A DNA stretch of 44,450 bases from JBJEXX01 sp051886215 (GTDB lineage: Bacteria; Bacillota_I; Bacilli_A; RF39; UBA660): positions 1-44,450 of the forward strand of contig JBJEXX010000064.1 of assembly GCA_051886215.1 (NCBI GenBank). The letters run 5' to 3'. Position numbers and translations under genes: made by a program. Below the pieces are notes generated by a model. That model was given only the letters and a program-made list of their open reading frames with translations, was not told the origin of the DNA and made no database searches. This document shows, in pieces, positions 17,180 through 25,090 of the stretch. The number at the start of each line of letters is the position of its first letter. Position 1 is the first letter of the stretch.

Positions 17180-17875
17180 ATGAATATTTATAGAAAAAAG
17201 AGTTTTTATGATAATTTAACTTTTGATTATTCGGGTACAAATTCTAAATTATATATAAATGAGTTTAATTTATTAGATAAAGTAATTATAGAATATGATG
17301 AAAATAGAGAAAATAAAAATAATGAATTATTAAAACGTCAAGAAAATATAAAAAATACCTCTATATTATTAGGTAATTTGTATATTAATAATATATGTTT
17401 TGGAGCAGTATTACCTTTTTTTGATAATCATAATGATTTTAGTATTATTCAATCATCATTAGATTATGATTTAAAATTTCATAAATTAAATGAATTTATT
17501 GATAATGTTACTGAACTTGAAAATAACTTTATTTATCCACAAGATATAACTTGTTTAAAAAATACTTTAATTTCTAAAAGTACTGGTAAAATAGAACTAA
17601 TTGATTTAACTGATTTTATGACTGATATATGTGATAATGAAAATAATTATTTATATAGTGTAGTTAATAAGCGTTTAAAATTAGTTTTATTAAATACTTT
17701 AACTTATCCTTTATTAAATAGAAAAGTACATAGTTACGATGATTTAAATAAATTAAATATTAATGACAATATAGTTAATATAATTAAAAATGTTAAAACT
17801 AATGAAGAATTAAAAAAATTTAATGAATTGACATATAAAGACAAAGTATTTTCTAAAATATTAATTAGAAAATAG
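17180..17875 (+). CDS. Unknown protein, possible degenerate protein-kinase fold
   Basis: About 231 residues, cytoplasmic, no signal peptide. I do not recognise the family. The order of features loosely follows a protein-kinase C-lobe: a hinge-like stretch (GAVLPFFDNHNDFS), helices, then FIYPQDITCLKNTLI in the place of a catalytic loop and GKIELIDLTDFMTD in the place of the metal-binding loop. The catalytic HxD and DFG residues are not conserved, so if this is a kinase fold it is probably inactive. The upstream in-frame ATG at 17168 overlaps GGTGG, which looks like the ribosome binding site for the ATG at 17180. Monocistronic, between the divergent ftsY and the RNase J gene; a TGTTAAAATATG -10-like box lies just upstream. 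Confidence 0.55.
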   Translation: MNIYRKKSFYDNLTFDYSGTNSKLYINEFNLLDKVIIEYDENRENKNNELLKRQENIKNTSILLGNLYINNICFGAVLPFFDNHNDFSIIQSSLDYDLKFHKLNEFIDNVTELENNFIYPQDITCLKNTLISKSTGKIELIDLTDFMTDICDNENNYLYSVVNKRLKLVLLNTLTYPLLNRKVHSYDDLNKLNINDNIVNIIKNVKTNEELKKFNELTYKDKVFSKILIRK

Positions 17876-17901
17876 ACAAATAATTTAATTAATAGTATAA
17901 T
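17873..17901 (+). promoter_or_regulatory. Promoter of the RNase J gene
   Basis: TAGACA (17873-17878) and a perfect TATAAT (17896-17901) are 17 bp apart, about 40 nt before the RNase J start codon. The -35 overlaps the stop codon of the preceding gene. Confidence 0.6.
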
Positions 17902-17940
17902 CTATATGTTAGTTCTTAATAAAAGAAAGGAGTTTATATA

Positions 17941-19611
17941 ATGAATAAACCAATTGAAACAAAAGTTGTTGTTTTAGGTGGTTTAGGTGAAGTCGGTAAA
18001 AACATGTATTGTGTAATGCATGGTGATGAAATTATTATTATTGATGCGGGTATAAGTTTTCCTGAAGGAGACTTATTAGGAATAGATTATGTTATTCCTG
18101 ATTATACATTTTTAAAAGAAAATGAAGATAAAATTAAAGCTTTGATTATAACTCATGGACATGAAGATCATATTGGATCTATTCCATTTTTAGTACAAAA
18201 TGTTAATATTCCTGAAATATATGCACCTAATCAAGCTAAAGAATTGATTGCTTTAAAATTAGAAGATAGAAATATAAGATATGATAATTTATTTGTATAT
18301 ACCGAAGATACTAAACTAAAATATAAAAATATTGAAGTAGAGTTTTTTAGAACAACGCACTCAATACCAGATTCTCATGGAATTAGTATTACAACACCTA
18401 ACGGTAGAATTGTAACAACAGGAGATTTTAAATTTGATTTAACTCCTATTGGACCTATGGCTGATTTACATAAAATGGCTGAGATTGGTAAAAAGGGTGT
18501 TGATCTTTTAATAAGTGATAGTACTAATGCTTTAAATGAAGGTATGTCTACTAGTGAGTCTAAAGTAGATGGTGCCTTAAATGATATTTTTGATAGATAT
18601 AGTCATACTAGAATTATAATAGCAACTTTTGCATCTAATATTTACAGATTAAAACATATAATTGAAACTTGTTATAAACATAATAGAAAAGTTTGTGTAT
18701 TTGGAAGAAGTATGGAAAATAATATAGATATTTCTATTAAAGGAGGATATATAAATCATAAAGAACTAATTGTTTCTCCTGAGGTAGCCAATACTTTAAA
18801 ACCAAGTGAAGTTTGTATTCTTTGTACTGGTAGCCAAGGTGAACCTCTTGCGGCTTTATCAAGAATCGCAGCAGGTAATCACAAACAAATACATTTAAGA
18901 CCAGATGACATCGTTATATTTTCATCAAGTGCCATTCCAGGTAATGCTTTGAGTATTTCAAAAACAATTAATAAATTATATTTACGTGGAGTAAAAGTAT
19001 TTACGACTACTACATTAAATTCTTTACATACTTCAGGACATGCTAATCAAGAAGAATTAAAGTTAATGATTAGACTTATTATGCCAAAGTACTTAATGCC
19101 ATTCCATGGTGATTATAGAATGCTTAAAATGCATGCGAATGTTGGTATTGAATGTGGAATACCTAAAGAAAATACTTTTGTAATCCAAAATGGCGATACG
19201 TTAAATTTAGTTAATCATGTTATTACTAAAGGAGAACATATTGAAGCTGGAGAAGTATTTGTAGATGGTAATCGTGTTGGTGAAATATCTTCTGCAGTAA
19301 TACGTGATAGAAAAACAATGAGTAATGATGGAATATTGGTAGTTATTGCTAATATAAATATGAAGGAAAGAAAATTATTAATTAAACCTAATATAACTAC
19401 TCGAGGATTTATTTTAGTTAATGAAAATGAAGAATTAATAAGAAAAATAGAAGGTATCGCTACTACTTCTATAAATAAAAAACTTATTGATCCTAAGGCT
19501 GGTTTTAATGAAATAAAATCACAAATAACAGCAGATTTATTTCCAAGTATTTATGAATTAACAGGAAGAAAACCTATAATTTTACCTGTAATATTAGATA
19601 TAAGAAAATAG
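17941..19611 (+). CDS. rnj: Ribonuclease J
   Basis: Metallo-beta-lactamase/beta-CASP nuclease that degrades and matures RNA by 5'-3' exonuclease and endonuclease action. 556 residues. Metal-binding motif HGHEDHIG begins at residue 72, with further ligands in THSIPDSHG and TTGDFKFD. The beta-CASP motifs follow (FASNIYRLKHI, CTGSQGEP, HTSGHANQEELK), then MPFHGDYRML and a C-terminal dimerisation domain. The length matches RNase J1/J2. J1 and J2 are not separable here by eye because both metal-binding motifs look intact; J1 is the likelier. The ATG follows AAAGGAG, a strong site. It is monocistronic, between a clear promoter and a perfect-stem terminator. Confidence 0.96.
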   Translation: MNKPIETKVVVLGGLGEVGKNMYCVMHGDEIIIIDAGISFPEGDLLGIDYVIPDYTFLKENEDKIKALIITHGHEDHIGSIPFLVQNVNIPEIYAPNQAKELIALKLEDRNIRYDNLFVYTEDTKLKYKNIEVEFFRTTHSIPDSHGISITTPNGRIVTTGDFKFDLTPIGPMADLHKMAEIGKKGVDLLISDSTNALNEGMSTSESKVDGALNDIFDRYSHTRIIIATFASNIYRLKHIIETCYKHNRKVCVFGRSMENNIDISIKGGYINHKELIVSPEVANTLKPSEVCILCTGSQGEPLAALSRIAAGNHKQIHLRPDDIVIFSSSAIPGNALSISKTINKLYLRGVKVFTTTTLNSLHTSGHANQEELKLMIRLIMPKYLMPFHGDYRMLKMHANVGIECGIPKENTFVIQNGDTLNLVNHVITKGEHIEAGEVFVDGNRVGEISSAVIRDRKTMSNDGILVVIANINMKERKLLIKPNITTRGFILVNENEELIRKIEGIATTSINKKLIDPKAGFNEIKSQITADLFPSIYELTGRKPIILPVILDIRK

Positions 19612-19638
19612 TAAGAACATTCTTACTATTTTTTTTAT
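19607..19638 (+). terminator. Terminator of RNase J gene
   Basis: AATAGTAAGAA and TTCTTACTATT form a hairpin followed directly by eight or more T. The stem overlaps the stop codon of the gene. Confidence 0.9.
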
Positions 19639-19643
19639 TAAAA

Positions 19644-19664
19644 AGAACCTTTATATTAAGGTTC
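19644..19664 (-). terminator. Terminator of the 128-residue protein gene
   Basis: On the minus strand GGAACCTT and AAGGTTCT enclose a 6-nt loop and are followed by TTTTTAAT. The stem overlaps the end of the gene that starts at 20037. Confidence 0.8.
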
Positions 19665-20037
19665 CTAATTTTTTAACTTTTGCTTTTCCTTTTTCGTTAT
19701 CTCTTTTTACAGCTTTTTGATTTTTGAATATTTTAACAACATCGTATAATGTTACATATCCTTGATCTATTTGAATTCTATTGAATACATTTTTCTTTAC
19801 TGGTTCTGGAGCAACTACTGAAGTAACCCCTACTTTAGCTTCATTTAAGTTATTTATTACATCACTTATTTCTCTATTAGTAAATACTTCTCTATATTTA
19901 TCTCCAAATCTCTCAAAATATAAGTAATATTTTGAAGTTCTTATAAATTCTGAATGCTTAGCAAAAAGAGGTCTATACTTTTCTGTTATTCTAGCTTTAT
20001 AAAAATTATTTATTGAAATTTTTCTAGATTCATTCAT
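19651..20037 (-). CDS. Conserved-looking basic protein of unknown function
   Basis: 128 residues, Lys/Arg-rich, cytoplasmic, single-gene unit with its own terminator. The N-terminal half carries several aromatic residues (NFYKARITEKYRPLF, SKYYLYFERFGDKYREVF) and the C-terminus is very basic (KNQKAVKRDNEKGKAKVKK), which suggests nucleic-acid or ribosome binding, but I recognise no domain. The ribosome binding site GGGAGGTAAGG is one of the strongest in the window, so the protein may be abundant. It lies between RNase J and pcrA. No function is claimed. Confidence 0.65.
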   Translation of the reverse strand: MNESRKISINNFYKARITEKYRPLFAKHSEFIRTSKYYLYFERFGDKYREVFTNREISDVINNLNEAKVGVTSVVAPEPVKKNVFNRIQIDQGYVTLYDVVKIFKNQKAVKRDNEKGKAKVKKLGTLI

Positions 20038-20089
20038 ATACCTTACCTCCCTTAAAGGATATTATCATATCATAAATAGATGCTTTTTG

Positions 20090-22177
20090 TCAAATTTTTT
20101 TCAAAGCTTTATGATTCTTCATTAATTTTCTTACACCATATGGATGCTTAAAAGCAATAGTTATTAAAGTTTTAGATACTTCTAATACTTTACCATTTCC
20201 AAATACATCATGATATACAAAATCATCAACTTTATAATCAACATCTTCTTCATAGAATTTTTCTTCTTTATTAACTATCTTATTTATTTCTTGTTTTTGA
20301 GGCATATTCATTAAATTTTCATCTATTTCTTTTATGAATCTACTTATAGGATTAACTTGTGTTTGTCCAAATAGCATTCTCATTCTAGCATTAATTAAAT
20401 ATAATTTTTCTTTCGCTCTAGTTATAGCAACATAACATAGTCTTCTTTCTTCTTCTAATTCATGGCTATCATACATGGAATTAACATGTGGAAATATTCC
20501 TTCTTCCATACCAACTACGAATACATAATCAAATTCTAATCCCTTTACTGAGTGAACAGTCATTAAACTAACTCTATTATTATCTTCTTTGTATTCTTCC
20601 ACATCACTTATAAGACTTATTTCAAGTAAAAATTCTTCTAATGAAACTAATCCTTCTCTTTCTTCAAATGCTCTAGTTATGGATTTAAATTCTTCTAAGT
20701 TTTCTAATCTTATATCTGCTTCTAATGTTTTTTCTTGTTCTAATTCTTTTTTTATACCAGAAAGTTCTAATACTTTATCGATTAATTCTGTAAGTGTAGA
20801 ATCATGACTTATATTTTTTAGTTCTTCTATAATATTTTTAAATTCTAATTCTTTTCCTGTTGAAATTGCTTCATAATAACTTATATTCTGTTCTTCTGCT
20901 TTATCTATAATATTTTGAATAGTTTTTAAGCCTATTCCTCTTTTAGGTGTATTTATTACTCTAAGTAAACTGACATTATCTTTTTCATTATGAATAAGTC
21001 TTAAATACGCAATTAAATCTTTTATTTCTTTTCTGTTATAGAAATAGAAACTTCCTATAACTCTATATGGAAGGTTTGCTTGTAAGAATGCTTCTTCTAA
21101 ATTTCTTGATTGGGCATTCGTTCTATATAATACCGCAATATTTTCATATTTGATATTTTTTTCTTTGACTAATTTTTCTATTTCTCCCACTACGTATGTA
21201 GCTTCTTGTTTTTCACTATCACACCTAAAATATTCAATTTTTTCTCCTGTACCCTTATTACTTCTTAAATTTTTATCTTTTCTATCTTTATTATTACGAA
21301 TAACACAATTTGCTGCATCTAAAATTGTCTTTGTAGAACGATAATTTTCCTCTAACATTATTGTCTTACTATCTGGGTAATCTCTTTCAAAATTTAAAAT
21401 ATTTTTATAATTAGCTCCTCTAAAGCCATATATTGCTTGATCATTATCTCCCACACAACATATTTTTCTATATTTCGCAGAAATTAATCTAGTTAAAATA
21501 TATTGTGCTTCATTAGTATCTTGATACTCATCTATTAATATATATTGATAATGCTCTTGATACTTTTCTAATATTTCACCGTTTTCTTTAAATAATTGAA
21601 TAGGTAATATTAATAAATCATCAAAATCAACAGAGTTATTTTGTTTTAAAGTACTTATATATTTTTCGTATATTTCTACTACAATATTTTCATAATCAGT
21701 TCCTGCATATCTTGAATACATTTCAGGAGTCATAAGTTCATTTTTACAACTACTAATCTTATTTCTTATTGCCTTAGGATTATATGTTTTAGGATCTAAA
21801 TTCTTTTGTTTTAATATTTTCTTAATAATTGATAAAGAATCATCACTATCAATAATTGTAAAATTAGAATCATATCCTAAATATTTATAATTTTCTCTTA
21901 ATATTTTTAATCCAAAACTATGAAATGTTGATATTTGAATAAATTTAGAAACACTTCCTATTAAACCATCAACTCTATCTCTCATTTCTTTTGCGGCTTT
22001 ATTAGTAAATGTAATCGCTAAAATATTAGTTGGACTAACATTTAGTTTTTCAATTAAATAAGCTATTTTGGTGGTTAATACTTTAGTTTTTCCACTACCT
22101 GCCCCTGCCAAAACTAATAAAGGTCCATCATTGTATAATACAGCTTCTTTTTGTTCTTTATTTAAATTTTCTATCAT
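20090..22177 (-). CDS. pcrA: ATP-dependent DNA helicase PcrA/UvrD
   Basis: Superfamily 1A 3'-5' helicase used in repair, rolling-circle plasmid replication and removal of protein roadblocks. 695 residues. Motifs in order: Q motif LNKEQKEAV, Walker A GAGSGKT at about 25-31, Ia (AITFTNKAAKEM), II (ILIDEYQDTN), III (GDNDQAIYGFRGA), IV (LEENYRST), V (MTVHSVKGLEFDYVFV), VI (RRLCYVAITRAKEKL). The C-terminal 60 residues contain the YKVDDFVYHDVFGNGKV Tudor-like segment that binds RNA polymerase in PcrA. It ends in TGA, which shows that TGA is a stop codon in this genome. It is 14 nt downstream of the Fic gene, with probable co-transcription. Confidence 0.97.
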   Translation of the reverse strand: MIENLNKEQKEAVLYNDGPLLVLAGAGSGKTKVLTTKIAYLIEKLNVSPTNILAITFTNKAAKEMRDRVDGLIGSVSKFIQISTFHSFGLKILRENYKYLGYDSNFTIIDSDDSLSIIKKILKQKNLDPKTYNPKAIRNKISSCKNELMTPEMYSRYAGTDYENIVVEIYEKYISTLKQNNSVDFDDLLILPIQLFKENGEILEKYQEHYQYILIDEYQDTNEAQYILTRLISAKYRKICCVGDNDQAIYGFRGANYKNILNFERDYPDSKTIMLEENYRSTKTILDAANCVIRNNKDRKDKNLRSNKGTGEKIEYFRCDSEKQEATYVVGEIEKLVKEKNIKYENIAVLYRTNAQSRNLEEAFLQANLPYRVIGSFYFYNRKEIKDLIAYLRLIHNEKDNVSLLRVINTPKRGIGLKTIQNIIDKAEEQNISYYEAISTGKELEFKNIIEELKNISHDSTLTELIDKVLELSGIKKELEQEKTLEADIRLENLEEFKSITRAFEEREGLVSLEEFLLEISLISDVEEYKEDNNRVSLMTVHSVKGLEFDYVFVVGMEEGIFPHVNSMYDSHELEEERRLCYVAITRAKEKLYLINARMRMLFGQTQVNPISRFIKEIDENLMNMPQKQEINKIVNKEEKFYEEDVDYKVDDFVYHDVFGNGKVLEVSKTLITIAFKHPYGVRKLMKNHKALKKI

Positions 22178-22191
22178 GTTATCACTACTTT

Positions 22192-22821
22192 CTATTGTTT
22201 TGTTTTCTTTTCATTTATTTTAACTAATCCTTTATAAAATTCTATTTCTAATAGTCCTGTACCTATTAGATTATTTTTTATTCCTTCATTAAAATTATCT
22301 TTATCAATTAAAGAATAATCTAATTCATATTCTCCAAAGTTTATATTCTTATTATTATAATCTACAAATTCTCTTAAGAACTCTCTTATTGTACGACCAT
22401 TGCCTTCTCTAAAAGGATGAATACAAACTAATTCTTTATAAAAATTAGCTAGAAATGAACTATAGGCTCTATCACTTGTTATATTCGTTGCTTGTTGTTT
22501 ATATCTATTTAAAGTTTCATCTAACTTATTATCAATTTCCTCATAAGGAATAAAGTAATCCCACTGCCACACTTTCTTTATATTAACATCTCGAAAATTA
22601 CCAGCAAAATCATAAATATCTTCAAATAGATATTTGTGCAAATCTTTTAGATATTGTTTATCAAAAGTACTAGGTATCTTATCAGGATTCATATATAAAT
22701 AAACCAATTTATTTTCTAAAATTGCTTCTTCTTTATTTCTCAATTCTACTGCATCCCTTATATTAAATTTATTTTTTAAAACATTTGTACCTTCATAAAT
22801 ATATTTATCAAAATTATCCAT
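22192..22821 (-). CDS. Fic/DOC family protein
   Basis: Fic proteins transfer AMP or other phosphate-linked groups to protein hydroxyls and often act as toxins. 209 residues. The catalytic motif is complete: HPFREGNGR at 135-143 with catalytic His135 and anion-binding EGNGR. The flap segment (WQWDYFIPYEEI) and ELRNKEEAILEN N-terminal helix match the class related to cell-filamentation Fic. No inhibitory (S/T)xxxE(G/N) helix is obvious inside the protein, so control by a separate antitoxin would be expected. A 37-codon ORF overlaps its start by 8 nt. Downstream it is 14 nt from pcrA. Whether it is a toxin or a housekeeping modifier is unresolved. Confidence 0.9.
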   Translation of the reverse strand: MDNFDKYIYEGTNVLKNKFNIRDAVELRNKEEAILENKLVYLYMNPDKIPSTFDKQYLKDLHKYLFEDIYDFAGNFRDVNIKKVWQWDYFIPYEEIDNKLDETLNRYKQQATNITSDRAYSSFLANFYKELVCIHPFREGNGRTIREFLREFVDYNNKNINFGEYELDYSLIDKDNFNEGIKNNLIGTGLLEIEFYKGLVKINEKKTKQ

Positions 22822-22927
22822 TATTTTTACCTTTCTCTTTTTTTAATACTTTATTTTTTTCTTCTTGTTTATCCATATTTATATTAGCTTTAGCTTGTTC
22901 TTTTGCTTTTTCAATATTTCTTTCCAT
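22814..22927 (-). CDS. Tiny basic/acidic helical protein upstream of fic
   Basis: 37 codons. The start ATG is preceded by AGAGGTAG, a good ribosome binding site, and the stop overlaps the Fic start codon (ATGGATAA). The peptide is almost entirely charged helix (MERNIEKAKEQAKANIN ... KKEKGKNNG). In other bacteria small antitoxins sit in exactly this place (VbhA with VbhT, YhfG with Fic), but those carry an (S/T)xxxE(G/N) inhibitory motif and this one does not. It may be a divergent antitoxin or only a leader peptide coupling translation. Confidence 0.5.
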   Translation of the reverse strand: MERNIEKAKEQAKANINMDKQEEKNKVLKKEKGKNNG

Positions 22928-22959
22928 AATTGCTACCTCTACCTTAATAAAGTATACCA

Positions 22960-22988
22960 TAAAAAAAATAGATTTTCATCTAATCTAT
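22960..22988 (-). terminator. Terminator of the sortase/surface-protein operon
   Basis: ATAGATT and AATCTAT (7 bp, 7-nt loop, 22968-22988) are followed on the minus strand by eight T. It lies after the histidine phosphatase gene that closes the operon from 26420. Confidence 0.7.
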
Positions 22989-23059
22989 CTTTATTTTATT
23001 TGATTTTTATTTTATATTTTCTTAATATCAATCAATTTATTATTATCATCAAAACTCAT

Positions 23060-23617
23060 TTAAAAAATTGCACAATTTTCTATATTACACGGTGATATTT
23101 TTTCACCTTTATAATATATTCCTTCTTTATCATAAGTGCACCAATTAAGTAGAAGAAAAAACATCGCAGTAGAATGTGTTACTATAGCTACTTTTTTATT
23201 TTTAAAATTATTAAGAACTTGATCTAAACTTTCTAGCATACGAGTTCTAACTTCTTTTTGTGATTCTCCATTACCTATTTTATAATCTATTTCTCTTAAT
23301 TGTTTATCATAAAAATCTATAGGTATATCATCCCAGGATGGAACTCCAAATTTTCTTTCACCAAAAGTTTCGATTATATTAATATCAATCCCATTATTAT
23401 TAGCTATATATTTTGCTGTTGATATTCCTCTTATATAATTGGAAGAAATTAAAATATCTATTTGTTTAAGTTCATCTATATTTAATTTTTTGCTTGCTAA
23501 ATTTTCTCCTTCAATTGATAATATTTGCTTTTCATTTTGGATTTGCAAAGAATCACTATTAAGAATATTATTTACTTTTTGTGATATGGAATGTCTAATA
23601 AAATAAATTGTAGTCAT
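23060..23617 (-). CDS. Histidine phosphatase family protein
   Basis: 185 residues of the phosphoglycerate-mutase-like superfamily. The N-terminal catalytic motif reads YFIRHS (the usual RHG with the last Gly as Ser), followed by RGISTAKYIA (the conserved Arg after the second strand), the acid in ETFGERKFG and the second histidine in AIVTHSTAMFFL. These are the residues needed for a phospho-histidine intermediate. The substrate is not predictable. It is 15 nt downstream of the polytopic membrane protein and closes the sortase operon. It is distinct from the second histidine phosphatase at 29349 inside mobile element 1. Start ATG has a weak ribosome binding site (GAGGAATT). Confidence 0.85.
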   Translation of the reverse strand: MTTIYFIRHSISQKVNNILNSDSLQIQNEKQILSIEGENLASKKLNIDELKQIDILISSNYIRGISTAKYIANNNGIDINIIETFGERKFGVPSWDDIPIDFYDKQLREIDYKIGNGESQKEVRTRMLESLDQVLNNFKNKKVAIVTHSTAMFFLLLNWCTYDKEGIYYKGEKISPCNIENCAIF

Positions 23618-23632
23618 ATTAATTCCTCTTAT

Positions 23633-24379
23633 TTAATCATCTTGATTTTTATTTTTTTCTTTTATCTCATTTAAATATTGATATAATAGCTTATATTCTT
23701 CTAAAGTAAATAAATCTTCTTTCTTTTCCCTGGGAATAAACTTTGGTTTATCATATATAATAGTTTGAGTTTGTTCTGGTTGTATTTCTTTTTCTTCTTG
23801 ATCATTTAGTTCTGCTTTTTTTCTTAATTTATTTATAAGTTTTACTATTAATAATACTAATATCCAGATTGTAAAAATATTCATAGTCATTTGAATCATT
23901 ACTAATAAATATTCATTAGAATATACTGCGATATCAGAATATACATTTATATTTTTATCTATTACTATATTTAAACTTAATAATAATAAAAACATAATTA
24001 TTAAGAATACTAAAGTATTTAATCTTTTTAATCCTTTACTAATATTAGGTTTAAACATAGTAGAAATAAATATAATTATTGTAATTATAACCATAATCAT
24101 ATATATTGGTAAATTAGGAAAATATATTGCAACAAAAATATTGTCTATTAAATAATCAATAAAACTCCAAAATGCGGTTCCATATACTATTATTAGAGCA
24201 ATAGTGGCGATTGCGAAAAAAATAGTATAAATAATTTTGTGTTTTTTAGTATAAACTGGACTTAAAATCAAGTAAAAATAAACCAATATAAAAATTAAAA
24301 ATATAAAGATGAACAATGGGTTTTTTCCTAAATATTTAAAAAATTTAGATAACATATCTATTAGTGTTAATCTATCCAT
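23633..24379 (-). CDS. Polytopic membrane protein of unknown function
   Basis: 248 residues with about six transmembrane helices (for example NPLFIFIFLIFILVYFYLIL, YMIMVIITIIIFISTMF and LVMIQMTMNIFTIWILVLLI) and a charged cytoplasmic C-terminal tail of about 60 residues (KLRKKAELNDQEEKEIQPEQ). I recognise no family. Position suggests a function in surface-protein assembly: it follows the sortase gene by 12 nt and precedes the histidine phosphatase by 15 nt. The start follows AAGGAAGGTGAATT, a good site. Gene real, role unknown. Confidence 0.65.
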   Translation of the reverse strand: MDRLTLIDMLSKFFKYLGKNPLFIFIFLIFILVYFYLILSPVYTKKHKIIYTIFFAIATIALIIVYGTAFWSFIDYLIDNIFVAIYFPNLPIYMIMVIITIIIFISTMFKPNISKGLKRLNTLVFLIIMFLLLLSLNIVIDKNINVYSDIAVYSNEYLLVMIQMTMNIFTIWILVLLIVKLINKLRKKAELNDQEEKEIQPEQTQTIIYDKPKFIPREKKEDLFTLEEYKLLYQYLNEIKEKNKNQDD

Positions 24380-24391
24380 AATTCACCTTCC

Positions 24392-25090
24392 TTAATAATT
24401 GGCTTTTTTTCTTAATTCTGCAACGTATATTGTTTGTGTAGTTGAACTATCTTTAGTACAAGTTATAAGAGTTAAAGTAGTTTTTTCTTTATTTCTATAT
24501 ACATTTACTGTTCCAACTTTTGGTTGTTCATAAATATTAACTATTTGATAAGTATATTTTACATTTTGATAATAAACATATACGACATCACCATTAACTA
24601 ATTGATATAGTTGATTAAAAAAAGAATTCCAAGCAGTTCCTGAATGACCTGCGATTATAAAATTACCTTTACTTACATTAGGATAATCAGATCCTGCCAT
24701 AACAGCAATATTTTTATCTACATCATTGTCTGTAGAATTCATATCTAAAAATCCTTTTTTTAATCCAACTTTGGGTACTTCTAATGTTCCAATATAATTA
24801 TAATTTGAATCATAAGGTGTTGGATCTATTCCTTCTTCAGTAACTGTTTCTACCTCTTCCTGCTTTTTCTTCTCTTCTTCTTGTTTTTTCTTTTCTTCCT
24901 CTTCTTTTCTTTTTTCTTCTTCAGCTTTGGTTTCGTTATATGCAAAAATTTTATTATTCATATATGTATAAGCATAATCTATTTTTTTATCTACATAATT
25001 AAAAACAAGCAAAGAGATTCCGAGTATTATACCCAAAATCCCAATTGTTGTTTTTGTTTTACTATTTATTTGTTTTTTCTTTTTTAACAT
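24392..25090 (-). CDS. Sortase with catalytic Arg replaced by Gln
   Basis: 232 residues: transmembrane helix at about 14-32, a Lys/Glu low-complexity stalk (about 55-80), then a sortase barrel. His149 (IIAGHSGTA) and Cys211 (LTLITCTKD) are present. Counting back from the closing strand IYVAEL against other sortases, the position of the conserved catalytic Arg is Gln219 (STTQTIYVAEL). This makes either a natural variant or an enzyme using another residue. The start overlaps the surface-protein gene by 29 nt in another frame, so the two are translationally coupled. The substrate is probably that protein, which ends in VPDTA. The short barrel without an inserted helix excludes class B; classes D/E or an unlisted class are possible. 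Confidence 0.85.
   Translation of the reverse strand: MLKKKKQINSKTKTTIGILGIILGISLLVFNYVDKKIDYAYTYMNNKIFAYNETKAEEEKRKEEEEKKKQEEEKKKQEEVETVTEEGIDPTPYDSNYNYIGTLEVPKVGLKKGFLDMNSTDNDVDKNIAVMAGSDYPNVSKGNFIIAGHSGTAWNSFFNQLYQLVNGDVVYVYYQNVKYTYQIVNIYEQPKVGTVNVYRNKEKTTLTLITCTKDSSTTQTIYVAELRKKANY

Noticed and set aside
24850..24940. Tandem repeat or CRISPR-like array
   Set aside because: It is the Lys/Glu codon run of the sortase stalk; no spaced repeats exist. No CRISPR array was seen anywhere in the window.
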